From Foliimonas ilicis (GTDB taxonomy: Bacteria; Pseudomonadota; Alphaproteobacteria; Rhizobiales; Rhizobiaceae), in contig NZ_JBDUUH010000003.1 of the NCBI RefSeq assembly GCF_039939195.1, forward strand, positions 186,001-250,000: a DNA stretch of 64,000 nt, given 5' to 3'. Within the stretch, counting starts at the first letter, position 1. Each line of letters starts with the position of its first letter. The notes beneath the pieces were generated by a model that worked only from the letters and a program-made list of their open reading frames with translations, had not been told where the DNA came from and searched no databases. The position numbers and the translations under genes are program-made. This document shows positions 50,540 to 59,634 of the stretch, one piece after another.

Positions 50540-52147
50540 TTAGCGTGGTGCAGTCAGGATCATTCCGGCGGCGCGCTCGCCGATCATCATGCTAGGTGCA
50601 TTCGTGTTGCCGCCGATGAGCTTCGGCATGACCGAGGCATCGGCCACACGCAAGCCTTCCACGCCCTTGACCTTCAGCGTTGCCGGATCGACGACGGCCA
50701 TGTCATCCGTTCCCATCTTGCAGGTTCCGACGGGGTGATAGACTGTCAGTGCTTCCACCCGCAGATAGGCGAGGATTTCGTCGTCGCTGCGAACGTCCTT
50801 TCCGGGCAGCATTTCCTTGCCGCGAACGCCGTCGAACTCCGGCGAGGCAAAGATGCTGCGGGCAATCTTGATGCCTTCGACCAGAACGGCAGCATCCCGC
50901 TCGTCGGAGAAGAAGCGATGATCGATCAAGACGTCGCGCCGCGCACCATTGGTCGTCAGCTTGATTTCGCCGACGCTTTTCGGCCGCAGAACGCAGGTGT
51001 GGATCGCGTAGCCGTGGCCGTATTCGACCAATCTGCCCCGGTGGCTGCGATAGCCTGGAACGAAATGAAACTGGATGTCCGGCAATTCATCTGCGTATTT
51101 CGTGCGGGCAAACCCACCAGCCTCGACATAATTGGTCGTCAGCATGCCCTTGCGTTGAGCGAAGTATTGATAGGGCGCCATGAGCATGCGCGGCAGGTTC
51201 CCGACCGAAAGCCCAAGCGTCTTTGTACTGGACGAGCGGACGGTGATCATACCGTCGATGTGGTCCTGCAAATTCTTGCCGACACCAGGAAGATCGACGA
51301 CCGGCTCGATCCCCTGCTGGCGAAGCTCTTGCGCATTGCCAATGCCGGATTCCATCAAAATCTTGGGCGAATTGATCGCGCCTGCCGATAGCACGACCTC
51401 GCGATTGACGTTGATCGTCTTTCGCTGACCATTCTGAATGGTGCGGATTCCAGTCACGCGGCCTTCGGAAATGACCAGATCGAGCACTTCGCACTCGGCC
51501 AGAACAGTCAGATTCTTGCGGTTGAGCACAGGCCGGATAAAGGCTGTGTAGCTGCTGAAGCGCTGCCCGCGATCCTGCGTGACATTGTAGATGCCGAGGC
51601 CGAGCTGGCTTGCTGCATTGAAGTCGTCATTTGCCGGAAGGTCTGCATTCTGGCCTGCCTTCACGAACATTTTCGACAGAATGTTCGGATCGCGCGGCTT
51701 ATCGACGAGCAATTCGCCTTCCGTGCCGTGATAATGCTGGTTTTGCCCGATCAGATTGCGCTCGAATTTCTTGAAGACCGGGAGAACATCTTCGTAGCCC
51801 CAGCCGGCGCAGCCGAGACTTTCCCACTCATCATAGTCGCGGGCGGCACCGCGGATGTAGAGCATCGAGTTGATCGACGTCGAACCGCCGAGCGCCTTAC
51901 CCCGGTTGACCGGGAGGCTGCGGTTGTTGAGATGCGGTTGCGGCACGCCGACATAGCAATAGTCGTAATTCGGATTGCCATAGAGCGAGAGAATTCCCGC
52001 AGGCACTTTCACGCGCGGGCTCGTGTCGCTTCCGCCGCCTTCGATGAGGCAAACGCGCGTGGACGGATTGGCGCTCAGGCGATTGGCAACGACGCAGCCA
52101 GCGGAACCGGCGCCAACGACGACGTAATCATAAGTATCAGCCGACAT
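50540..52147 (-). CDS. GMC-family FAD-dependent oxidoreductase (choline dehydrogenase-like)
   Basis: A 535-residue flavoprotein: FAD-binding DYVVVGAGSAGCVVANRL (residues 6-23), GMC signature regions GKALGGSTSINSMLYIRGA and GAINSPKILMESGIG, and the C-terminal catalytic His/Asn pair in YHPVGTCKMG and GGNTNAPSMMIGERAA. These enzymes oxidise alcohols to aldehydes. It is the last gene after a spermidine/putrescine-type importer, so it probably acts on the imported amine-bearing alcohol (inference); true choline specificity is not shown. Confidence 0.88.
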   Translation of the reverse strand: MSADTYDYVVVGAGSAGCVVANRLSANPSTRVCLIEGGGSDTSPRVKVPAGILSLYGNPNYDYCYVGVPQPHLNNRSLPVNRGKALGGSTSINSMLYIRGAARDYDEWESLGCAGWGYEDVLPVFKKFERNLIGQNQHYHGTEGELLVDKPRDPNILSKMFVKAGQNADLPANDDFNAASQLGLGIYNVTQDRGQRFSSYTAFIRPVLNRKNLTVLAECEVLDLVISEGRVTGIRTIQNGQRKTINVNREVVLSAGAINSPKILMESGIGNAQELRQQGIEPVVDLPGVGKNLQDHIDGMITVRSSSTKTLGLSVGNLPRMLMAPYQYFAQRKGMLTTNYVEAGGFARTKYADELPDIQFHFVPGYRSHRGRLVEYGHGYAIHTCVLRPKSVGEIKLTTNGARRDVLIDHRFFSDERDAAVLVEGIKIARSIFASPEFDGVRGKEMLPGKDVRSDDEILAYLRVEALTVYHPVGTCKMGTDDMAVVDPATLKVKGVEGLRVADASVMPKLIGGNTNAPSMMIGERAAGMILTAPR

Positions 52148-52175
52148 TCACAAAACTTTCGAAGAAGAAGGAAGG

Positions 52176-52200
52176 GGCCGGAACCCCGAAGATTCCGGCC
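52176..52200 (-). terminator. hairpin between the binding-protein and GMC genes
   Basis: GGCCGGAA at 52176-52183 pairs with TTCCGGCC at 52193-52200. On the minus strand the stem is followed by the pyrimidine-rich CCTTCCTTCTTCTTC. It probably attenuates transcription after the abundant binding-protein gene. Confidence 0.55.
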
Positions 52201-52208
52201 CGCCGATA

Positions 52209-53246
52209 TTACTGGAGGAGCTGCGTCCAGACTTTCGTCGCGAGTTCCTGTGCCGCAGGCGAACAGGCTTCGCCCATCTTCACGGGAACGGTCGGGAATA
52301 ATTCCGGCGCGTTTTCCTTCGTGTAGATTGCTTCCTTTTCATCGATCTTCACCGGCGAGGAATGGCCGTAATAATTGTACTGCGCCGTCGCGTTTTCGAG
52401 CTGGGTCATGAAGTCGATGAATTTCTTCGCATTTTCGAGGTTCGGTGCACCCTTCGGCACTGCATAAGAATCCAGCCAGCCGACCAGACCTTCCTTCGGC
52501 ATTGCGTATTCGACATTCGCCTTGTCGTTGCGGCGAACGCGCATCGTGTTGCCGTCCCACCAGAAATGGGCCGCCACTTCGCCGCTGCCGATGCGGTTTT
52601 CGATGTTATCGCTGGAATAGGCCGCGACATAAGGCTTCTGCGCAACCAGAAGGTCGAGCACGCGCTTCATTTCCGCCGGGTCTTCGCTGCAATATTTGAT
52701 GCCGAGATAGTTTTGTGCGGCGGGAATGACTTCGTCCGCCTGTGCGAGGCTGGCGATCTTGCCCTGCAATTCTTCGGATGGTTCGAAGTAGATTTTCCAG
52801 CTATCGACCGGACCTTTGTAGACGTCGCGGTTGACGGTGAAACCGGCATTGCCGAACGCCATCGGCACGGAGTAGTTGCCCGTCGGATCCCACCACTGCT
52901 TCTGCCATTCGGGCAGAACCTGCTCATAGGCAGGCATGCTGCTGGCGCCGAAATCTTCGAGCAGGCCGCTGTCGGTCATGATCTTCACGAAATGCTGCGA
53001 CGGCGTGACGATGTCGTAGCCCGCGGACCCGGCCTGAAGCTTGGTCAGCAAATCTTCGTTCGAGGAAAATGCATCGACGGTGACTTTGATGCCGGTTTCT
53101 TTCTCGAACTTCGCGACGACTTCAGGTGCGATGGAATCGGCCCAGGCATAAACGGAAAGCTTGCCCTCGGCATGGGCCGAGACGCTGAAAACCAAACTTA
53201 GCGCGGTGGCCGCGATCAGTGCTGTGAAACGTGGATTTGTGGACAT
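52209..53246 (-). CDS. spermidine/putrescine-type ABC binding protein (PotD-like)
   Basis: A 345-residue periplasmic protein with a clear signal peptide (FTALIAATALSLVFSVSAHA, cleavage near residue 27). The mature start LSVYAWADSIAPEVVAKFEK and DIVTPSQHFVKIM, together with YAMPKEGLVGWLDSYAVPKG, match PotD/PotF. The ATG at 53246 follows AAGGGG. It lies 107 bases after the PotC-like gene. The ligand could be a polyamine or another amine; the adjoining GMC enzyme hints at an amino alcohol. Confidence 0.88.
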   Translation of the reverse strand: MSTNPRFTALIAATALSLVFSVSAHAEGKLSVYAWADSIAPEVVAKFEKETGIKVTVDAFSSNEDLLTKLQAGSAGYDIVTPSQHFVKIMTDSGLLEDFGASSMPAYEQVLPEWQKQWWDPTGNYSVPMAFGNAGFTVNRDVYKGPVDSWKIYFEPSEELQGKIASLAQADEVIPAAQNYLGIKYCSEDPAEMKRVLDLLVAQKPYVAAYSSDNIENRIGSGEVAAHFWWDGNTMRVRRNDKANVEYAMPKEGLVGWLDSYAVPKGAPNLENAKKFIDFMTQLENATAQYNYYGHSSPVKIDEKEAIYTKENAPELFPTVPVKMGEACSPAAQELATKVWTQLLQ

Positions 53247-53353
53247 GGTATTCCCCTTGATCTTTTGTTCTCCCAAGGGTGACGATAGCCAACATCCGCC
53301 AGCGATAAATTTGAATTCCCTGATGCGGTGATTAGGTAAAAACTGACTTGGGC

Positions 53354-54142
53354 CTACTTCTTGCGCTGTACGAGAAAAGCGAGCGTTGCGAGCACCACGG
53401 AAGCCAGCATTATCAGCGTCGATATGGCGTTCAACTGCGGCGACACACCCTGCTTTATCAGCGAGAAAATGTAGACGGGCAGGGTGGTTGCGCCTCCCGA
53501 ATTCAGAAGGTTGCTGGTGATGAAATCGTCCATCGAAATGACGAAGGCCAGCATCGCACCGCTGAAGACGCCGGGCAGGATGAGCGGCAGGGTCACCCGC
53601 CGGAATGCCACCCAGCTCGACGCGTAAAGGTCGCGCGCGGCCTCTTCAAGATCGGCATCCATGCCCTGCAATCGCGCCCTTATCGGCAGGAATGCAAAGG
53701 GAATGCAGAAGGTCGTATGCGCGATAATCAGCTTCAAAATGCCGTTCGAAAGGCCGATCTGCGAAAACAGGATCAGCGTGGCAACGGCAACGACGATTTC
53801 CGGCAAAAGCAGCGGCAGATTGACGATCGTTTCGGAAACGCGGCGGAAGCGGACATCCCTGCCGCGCACGATGACGAGTGCTGCCATCAGCGCGACGATC
53901 GTCGCGATCGTGGTGGCGATGGTGGCAACGATCAATGATGTCTTCACTGCCGAAACCAGCGCCGAATTCGACAACGCCGCCGTATACCAATGCAGCGAAA
54001 AACCGCCCCAGTTGGAGACGATGCGATTGGCATTGAACGAATAGAACACCACCACCGAAATGGGCAGATAGAGATAGACGAAGAAAAGAATGCTGAAGAG
54101 GCCAAAGCCCGGATAACGCCTGACGTCGGAACCGCTGTTCAT
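53354..54142 (-). CDS. polyamine-type ABC transporter permease (PotC-like)
   Basis: A 262-residue permease with about six membrane helices: YLYLPISVVVFYSFNANRI at the start, the coupling loop ADLEEAARDLYASSWVAFRR, and MLAFVISMDDFITSNLLNSG, a block typical of PotC/YdcV proteins. It overlaps the PotB-like gene by four bases. Confidence 0.9.
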   Translation of the reverse strand: MNSGSDVRRYPGFGLFSILFFVYLYLPISVVVFYSFNANRIVSNWGGFSLHWYTAALSNSALVSAVKTSLIVATIATTIATIVALMAALVIVRGRDVRFRRVSETIVNLPLLLPEIVVAVATLILFSQIGLSNGILKLIIAHTTFCIPFAFLPIRARLQGMDADLEEAARDLYASSWVAFRRVTLPLILPGVFSGAMLAFVISMDDFITSNLLNSGGATTLPVYIFSLIKQGVSPQLNAISTLIMLASVVLATLAFLVQRKK

Positions 54143-55038
54143 ACCGCAAGCTCCCTCGTTTCACGGCGCACCGCGCGCAGGCCTCTGGCAATCAGAAAGA
54201 GCAGAACGGCAGCCATCAGCACGATAGATATGGCAGCACCCAGCGGCCAGTTGCGCGCCGCACCAAACTGAAGCTGGATCAGATTGCCCATCATCATCGT
54301 CTTGCCGCCGCCGAGCAGCGTCGGCTCCAGCACCGCGCCCAGGCAAGGAACGAAGACCAGAATGGCACCAGCCAGCATACCCGGCTGGCAAAGAGGCAGG
54401 ATAACGCGCCGCAGCGTGGTGAGGCGGCTGCCGTAAAGGTCGTGCGATGCCTCGACAAGTGCCGGATCGAGTTTTTCGATGGACGCGAAGATCGGCAGGA
54501 TCATCAGTGGGATATAGCTGTAGACGAGGCCTATCAGCATAGCCGTGTCGCCGAACAGCATACTGTCTATGTCGTCGACGATGCCCAGCGCGCGCAGCGT
54601 CTTTTCAATCACGCCTTCATTGCCGAGAATGATGATCCAAGAATAGACGCGCACGATCATCGAGACCCAGAATGGCAAGGTCACGAGATAGATCAACAGA
54701 ACTTTCAGCGACGGCTTCTGCAACGAGATGAAATAGGCGACGGGGAAGCTGAGTATCAGGCATATCAGCGTCGTCGCGGCCGCGAGCACGAGCGTCCTGG
54801 CGACGACGATCAGATATTGCGGATTGAATTCAAGCTCGCCCGTCCAGCCTTCATTGAACAGGATCTGCTTATAAGGCGCGGTGGTGAAGACATAGTCGAA
54901 ACCGCCATAAGGACCGCGTGTCGAAAACGATACGAGAATGATGATGCCGACAGGGATGATCAGCGTCAGAAGCATGATCAGATGCGTCGGCAAAAGCCCC
55001 AGCACGTTCCAGCCCGGACTCTTGATACGCCGCGTCAT
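54139..55038 (-). CDS. polyamine-type ABC transporter permease (PotB-like)
   Basis: A 299-residue permease with about six helices: IMLLTLIIPVGIIILVSFST near the start, coupling loop PALVEASHDLYGSRLTTLRR, and PCLGAVLEPTLLGGGKTMMM as in PotB/YdcU proteins. It partners the PotC-like permease and overlaps both neighbours by ATGA-type junctions. Confidence 0.9.
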   Translation of the reverse strand: MTRRIKSPGWNVLGLLPTHLIMLLTLIIPVGIIILVSFSTRGPYGGFDYVFTTAPYKQILFNEGWTGELEFNPQYLIVVARTLVLAAATTLICLILSFPVAYFISLQKPSLKVLLIYLVTLPFWVSMIVRVYSWIIILGNEGVIEKTLRALGIVDDIDSMLFGDTAMLIGLVYSYIPLMILPIFASIEKLDPALVEASHDLYGSRLTTLRRVILPLCQPGMLAGAILVFVPCLGAVLEPTLLGGGKTMMMGNLIQLQFGAARNWPLGAAISIVLMAAVLLFLIARGLRAVRRETRELAV

Positions 55039-56123
55039 GCGCCGAGAATCCTTGCCGATTCAGCCGCGAAGCTAACCTTGATCGGCCGCCCGACTTCGAA
55101 AACGCTGCCTCGTGAGACGCTGTTGCGCTTGGAAATGCGCAGCTTTGCGACGCCTGTTTCGACCAGATAATAGGTGTATCCGCCGAGATAATTTGTGCCG
55201 ACGATGGTTCCCTCGATCGGAACCTGGCCGGATTGCGCGGGAAGGCTGATCTTTTCGGGCCGGATCGACATGGTCGCTTTTTGACCGACGAGCGCCTGCT
55301 TTTGCGGCGCGGTGAACTGCATTCCCTGCGGGATAGAAACGGTGGCGTGCTCGCCGTGCACCGAAATGACATCGACGTCGAAGAAATTGGTTTCACCGAT
55401 AAAGTCGGCGACGAAGCGATTGGACGGTTCCTCGTAGATCGCGGCAGGCGTTCCCAATTGCTGGATTTCGCCATCGCCCAGAACACAGATGCGATCCGAC
55501 ATATCGAGCGCTTCTTCCTGATCGTGGGTGACGAACACGAAGGTAATGCCGGTCTGGCGCTGCAAAGTGCGAAGCTCGTCGCGCATCGCCTGCCGGAGCT
55601 TGAGATCGAGCGCCGAAAGCGGCTCGTCCAGCAGAAGCACTTCAGGTTCCGGCGCAAGCGCCCGTGCCAGCGCAATGCGCTGTCGCTGGCCGCCGGACAA
55701 TTGCTGCGGCTTGCGCGCGGCGAATTTGTCCATATGTACGAGACGCAGCATATCGGCGACGCGCGCTTCGCGGCGATCTTTCGCCCAGCCGAGGTTTTCG
55801 AGCCCGAAAGCGATGTTCTGCTCAAGCGTCATATGCGGGAAAAGCGCGTAGCTCTGGAAGACGGTGTTGACTCGCCTTTTATGCGGTGGAAGACGCTGGA
55901 TATTGGCACCGCGCAGCGAAATCTCGCCGGTCGTCGGCTGCTCGAAGCCTGCGATCATGCGCAGGAGCGTGGTCTTGCCACAGCCGCTCGGTCCGAGCAG
56001 CGTGAAGAATTCATTCTCGTAAATTTCGAAAGTGACAGGCTTCAGCGCCTGATAATTGCCGAAGATCTTGGAGACGCCTTTGATCTCCACGGCCTTACCG
56101 GGCTTGGTTGAACTGTCAGTCAT
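55035..56123 (-). CDS. polyamine-type ABC transporter ATPase (PotA-like)
   Basis: A 362-residue ATPase with canonical motifs: Walker A GPSGCGKTT, Q-loop TVFQSYALFPHM, signature LSGGQRQR, Walker B LLLDEPLSALD and H-loop FVTHDQEEALDMSDR, followed by a C-terminal TOBE/OB domain (MSIRPEKISLP). It powers the permeases encoded downstream. In contrast to the sugar and branched-chain systems of this window, it should act as a symmetrical homodimer. Confidence 0.92.
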   Translation of the reverse strand: MTDSSTKPGKAVEIKGVSKIFGNYQALKPVTFEIYENEFFTLLGPSGCGKTTLLRMIAGFEQPTTGEISLRGANIQRLPPHKRRVNTVFQSYALFPHMTLEQNIAFGLENLGWAKDRREARVADMLRLVHMDKFAARKPQQLSGGQRQRIALARALAPEPEVLLLDEPLSALDLKLRQAMRDELRTLQRQTGITFVFVTHDQEEALDMSDRICVLGDGEIQQLGTPAAIYEEPSNRFVADFIGETNFFDVDVISVHGEHATVSIPQGMQFTAPQKQALVGQKATMSIRPEKISLPAQSGQVPIEGTIVGTNYLGGYTYYLVETGVAKLRISKRNSVSRGSVFEVGRPIKVSFAAESARILGA

Positions 56124-56162
56124 GGGCGATGCTCCGGCGCGGGACTATTCGGCATCTTGCCA

Positions 56163-56198
56163 AAAACGATGCCGCGCCACCTGAAAGGCGGCGCGGCA
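56163..56198 (-). terminator. Rho-independent terminator after the LivK-like gene
   Basis: TGCCGCGCC at 56170-56178 pairs with GGCGCGGCA at 56190-56198. On the minus strand the stem is followed by TCGTTTTT. It separates the binding-protein transcript from the potA-like gene. Confidence 0.8.
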
Positions 56199-56213
56199 CG
56201 CGATGTTTTTTGA

Positions 56214-57344
56214 TTACATCTTTTCCCATTTGCCGTCGCGCGCGACGTAGGTGTCGATTTCGACGGGCATTGTGGTTTGGCCGTCTTCATCAAAGGAAAC
56301 TTCACCGAGGATGCCGTCATGCTTGATCGCGCGGATCGCGGCGCTCAGGGCTTCCTTGTCCTCGATGCCCTTTTCCTTGATGACTTCCAGCAGGATCTGC
56401 GCTGCGTCATAGGCATATTTTGCATAGGAGCCGGCAGGTTCGGTATAACCCTTCGCCTCATATGCCTTGTAGAATTCTTCGAGCTTCGGGTTGGTCTGCA
56501 CCGCCGGTGTACCAACGATCGTGCCTTCGGCTGCAGCGCCCGCAATTTCGAGGAATTTCGGATCGTAGATGCCGGAAATCCCGTACATCGGCAGGGAACT
56601 CATGCCGAGATCGGCCATCTGGCTGCGCACGAGTGCTGCCTCGGTGACAACGCCGCCGAAGTAAATTGCGTCCGGACCGGCAGCTTTCGCCGTCGTCAGC
56701 ATTGCACGGAAATCGGTCGTGCCAACCGCTGCTGCATCGGAAGCGACAATTTCACCGCCAGCTTCCTTGAAGAAATCGCCGAACCATTTCGTGTTGGCCA
56801 CACCGTAGTCGGTCGTGTCCGAAATGATCGCGATCTTCTTGACCTTGCCTTCCTTGATGATTGCTTCGGCAAGCGGCTTGTTCTCGTTGACGAGCGTCGG
56901 TGTGACGCGCGTTACGTTTGGAAAGTTCTGCTCGGTGATCTTCGGGCTGACAGCGCCCCAAACGATGAATGGCATCTGCGAGCGGTTGAAAATTGGAATG
57001 GTTGCAAGTGCAACTGGACTGTTCCAGTGTCCAGTCGCCGCGATGACGGCGGGATCATTGACCAGCTTCTGGGCGGCCGATACGCCGACTGCCGGATCGG
57101 AAGCATCGTCCAGAACGACGCCTTCTACTTCATGCGGGTAGCCATTGGCGTTTGCTTCTTCGATTGCGAGAAGGAAGCCGTTGCGGGCGCCAAGGCCCTG
57201 CTGTGCATTGCCACCGGAGAGCGGTCCGATGAAGCCGAGCTTGATCTGGTCTGCCTGAGCCTGGGCGGCGCCCAGCGCCATGACGAACAGAGATCCGGCA
57301 ATAATTGATGATACGCGGACAATCGCGCTGCGCCTGTTTTCCAT
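56214..57344 (-). CDS. branched-chain amino acid-type ABC binding protein (LivK-like)
   Basis: A 376-residue periplasmic protein with a signal peptide (VSSIIAGSLFVMALGAAQAQ) and mature start IKLGFIGPLSGGNAQQGLGA, the LivJ/LivK opening. Further landmarks are LVNDPAVIAATGHWNSPVAL and KIAIISDTTDYGVANTKW. It is on the opposite strand to the livHMGF-like genes and shares their upstream region. Members bind amino acids, amides, urea or aromatic acids, so the ligand is open. Confidence 0.88.
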   Translation of the reverse strand: MENRRSAIVRVSSIIAGSLFVMALGAAQAQADQIKLGFIGPLSGGNAQQGLGARNGFLLAIEEANANGYPHEVEGVVLDDASDPAVGVSAAQKLVNDPAVIAATGHWNSPVALATIPIFNRSQMPFIVWGAVSPKITEQNFPNVTRVTPTLVNENKPLAEAIIKEGKVKKIAIISDTTDYGVANTKWFGDFFKEAGGEIVASDAAAVGTTDFRAMLTTAKAAGPDAIYFGGVVTEAALVRSQMADLGMSSLPMYGISGIYDPKFLEIAGAAAEGTIVGTPAVQTNPKLEEFYKAYEAKGYTEPAGSYAKYAYDAAQILLEVIKEKGIEDKEALSAAIRAIKHDGILGEVSFDEDGQTTMPVEIDTYVARDGKWEKM

Positions 57345-57405
57345 AGTCCCACCTCAAAGGTCTTGTCTTGCCGCCAACGTAGCGGCCCGGCCGATCGTGA
57401 TCGTC

Positions 57406-57497
57406 GGCTGATCATCAGCCTATTTCCGAGTATGTGCTCTGGAAATTCGGAAATTGCTATGCGTGACTTCGGAGATTCATTATGTGCGCTCGGAAAA
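57406..57497. promoter_or_regulatory. divergent control region with palindrome and phased repeats
   Basis: Between the divergent livK-like and livH-like genes lie a perfect palindrome GGCTGATCATCAGCC (57406-57420), an inverted pair ATTTCCGA/TCGGAAAT (57422-57429 and 57447-57454), and further TCGGARA copies at 57469 and 57490. The three direct copies are 22 and 21 bases apart, two helical turns, so they face the same side of the DNA. No regulator gene is adjacent. Confidence 0.5.
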
Positions 57498-57539
57498 CGC
57501 ACTGATAGTCGTTCCGGCTTCAAATGAGAGATTGATCGG

Positions 57540-58457
57540 ATGGCGGAACTGCTTGTCCAGCAGATGGTGAACTGGATAACTCTTGGCTGCATCTATGCGT
57601 TGCTGGCCATCGGATTCAGTCTGATTTTCGGCGTTCTGAACGTCATACATTTTTCGCATGGTGATGTGGCGATGACCGCTCCCTTTATTACTCTGGCGCT
57701 TGTTCAGGGTATGATGGCGGTCGTTGGCGCAACTAGTCCGGCATGGCTGCTGCTCGCGGTCGTGCTTTCGGTTCTTGCTGTCGGTGTCATCGGTATTGCG
57801 CTCGACAAGATCGTGATCCGGCGTTTTCGCGATGCGCCCGCGATGATGGCGCTGGTCGCGACCGTCGCGCTCGGCATCGTCATTCGCGAGCTGATCCGTC
57901 ACCTCTATCCACAAGGCTCAAATCCGCATGCATTCCCGCGTCTCGTTTCAGGCATGGCGTTCGAAGTCGCCGGCGTTTCGGTAAGCTGGTTTGCGCTGTT
58001 GGTGGTGGGGATCACCGTGGCGCTGGTCACGCTGCTCTTCGTCTTCCTGCGCAAGACTGCACTTGGCCTGCGCATTCGCGCCGCCTCCGAAGACCGTGTC
58101 GTCGCACGGATGATGGGCATTCGTGACTCGCGCGTTTTCCGCGCGACCTTCTTTATAGCATCGGCCATCGGCGCGATCGCCGGTATGCTTTTCGCAAGCT
58201 ATGCAGGCGTTACCCGCTTCGACTTCGGCGTCATGGCAGGCCTTCTCGGCTTTTCCGCAGCGGTTATCGGCGGGCTAGGTTCCATGCCCGGCGCGATCCT
58301 CGGCGGCTTGATCATCGCGGGCATCGAAGTATTGGCGCAGACCTTCGTGCCGGACGGCGCGTCTTACAGGCTGGTCTTCGTCTTCCTGCTTGTCATCGCT
58401 GTTTTGATCTTCCGCCCAGCCGGCCTGCTCGGCCGCACCGTGATGGAGAAAGTCTGA
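57540..58457 (+). CDS. branched-chain-type ABC transporter permease (LivH-like)
   Basis: A 305-residue membrane protein: WITLGCIYALLAIGFSLIFG (the usual LivH start), NVIHFSHGDVAM, GLRIRAASEDRVVARMMGIR (coupling region) and GFSAAVIGGLGSMPGAILGG. It forms the channel with the LivM-like protein, whose gene begins one base after its stop. The ATG at 57540 directly follows the repeat-rich control region. Confidence 0.9.
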   Translation: MAELLVQQMVNWITLGCIYALLAIGFSLIFGVLNVIHFSHGDVAMTAPFITLALVQGMMAVVGATSPAWLLLAVVLSVLAVGVIGIALDKIVIRRFRDAPAMMALVATVALGIVIRELIRHLYPQGSNPHAFPRLVSGMAFEVAGVSVSWFALLVVGITVALVTLLFVFLRKTALGLRIRAASEDRVVARMMGIRDSRVFRATFFIASAIGAIAGMLFASYAGVTRFDFGVMAGLLGFSAAVIGGLGSMPGAILGGLIIAGIEVLAQTFVPDGASYRLVFVFLLVIAVLIFRPAGLLGRTVMEKV

Positions 58458-58458
58458 C

Positions 58459-59634
58459 ATGCAGCAGGACATCGCTTCATCCGCATCGCCAAGCAAATCC
58501 ACGGCGGTCGCATTCACCATCGGCGCGCAGCTTGTCGGCGCGGTTTTCCTCTATCTCATATTGAAGGCTGAAGGCGGATTGCAGATCGTCGGTCTGCTTG
58601 CGCTGCTCGGGCTAGGCTTCTTCGTTCTTGAAAAGCAGCCGTGGATTGCCGAGCAGGCGATGGCGAGCTTTGCCCGCGTCCCGCTGGTTTCAATAATCAC
58701 CGCAGGCATCATCGTCATCGGATTTCCGTTTGTCGTCGGGTCCAACACCTACGTTCTGCATCTCCTGATCGTGGCGCAGCTTTATGCTGTTCTGGCGCTG
58801 GCGCTGAACTTCCAACTTGGCAGCGCCAACATCCCGAACTTCGCGACGGGTGCTTCCTATGGCATCGGCGCTTATGTCTCGGCGCTGCTGGCGGTCAATT
58901 TCGGCGTCAGCTTCTGGCTTACCCTGCCGATAGCAGCGCTTGCAGCAACGCTGTTCGGTTTCATCATCGGTATTCCGTCGATGCGAACTCGCGACACTTA
59001 TCTGGCGCTGGTCACCATCGCCTTCGGTGTCGTGGTCCATCAATTGCTGAATAATTTCGAATGGACCGGCGGTCCGAATGGCCTTGTCGGCATTCCCGCG
59101 CCAAGCCTTTTCGGTCATTCTTTTGCTGATCCGCTCGTTATTTTCGGCTGGAAACTGCCGAGCCAGGCGAATTTCTACTACCTTTCCGCCGTACTGGTGG
59201 TCATTGCGATCGTCACCGCGCATCGTCTCCACTCTTCGCGGATCGGCCTTGCGTGGAATGCGTTGCGTGCCGATGAAATTGCGGCCAAGGCGCAAGGCAT
59301 CAACGTTTCCTGGTACAAGGTTCTGGCCTTCGCGGTCGATGCGTTTCTCGCGGCATTCGCCGGTACGATCTACGCCTTCTATGTGTCCTACATTTCGCCC
59401 GACAATTTCACCTTCCTCGTCTCCGTCACGATCATGACGATGGTCATCGTCGGCGGCATGGACAATATTTTCGGCGTCATCGTCGGCGCGTTCCTGCTGA
59501 CGATTCTGCCTGAAAAGCTGCGCGCCTTCTCCGATTACCGCCTGCTGTTCTTCGGCGTGGTGATCATCGGCTTCCTCATGATCCGCCCGCAGGGATTGTT
59601 CCCGCAGCGCATGCGCCGTTATGGAGGCGAATAG
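58459..59634 (+). CDS. branched-chain-type ABC transporter permease (LivM-like)
   Basis: A 391-residue permease with an extra N-terminal membrane region of about 90 residues before the LivM core. Core blocks: QLYAVLALALNFQLGSANIP, TRDTYLALVTIAFGVVVHQL, GLAWNALRADEIAAKAQGIN (coupling region) and MVIVGGMDNIFGVIVGAFLL. It shares the G of its TAG stop with the GTG start of the next gene. Confidence 0.9.
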   Translation: MQQDIASSASPSKSTAVAFTIGAQLVGAVFLYLILKAEGGLQIVGLLALLGLGFFVLEKQPWIAEQAMASFARVPLVSIITAGIIVIGFPFVVGSNTYVLHLLIVAQLYAVLALALNFQLGSANIPNFATGASYGIGAYVSALLAVNFGVSFWLTLPIAALAATLFGFIIGIPSMRTRDTYLALVTIAFGVVVHQLLNNFEWTGGPNGLVGIPAPSLFGHSFADPLVIFGWKLPSQANFYYLSAVLVVIAIVTAHRLHSSRIGLAWNALRADEIAAKAQGINVSWYKVLAFAVDAFLAAFAGTIYAFYVSYISPDNFTFLVSVTIMTMVIVGGMDNIFGVIVGAFLLTILPEKLRAFSDYRLLFFGVVIIGFLMIRPQGLFPQRMRRYGGE

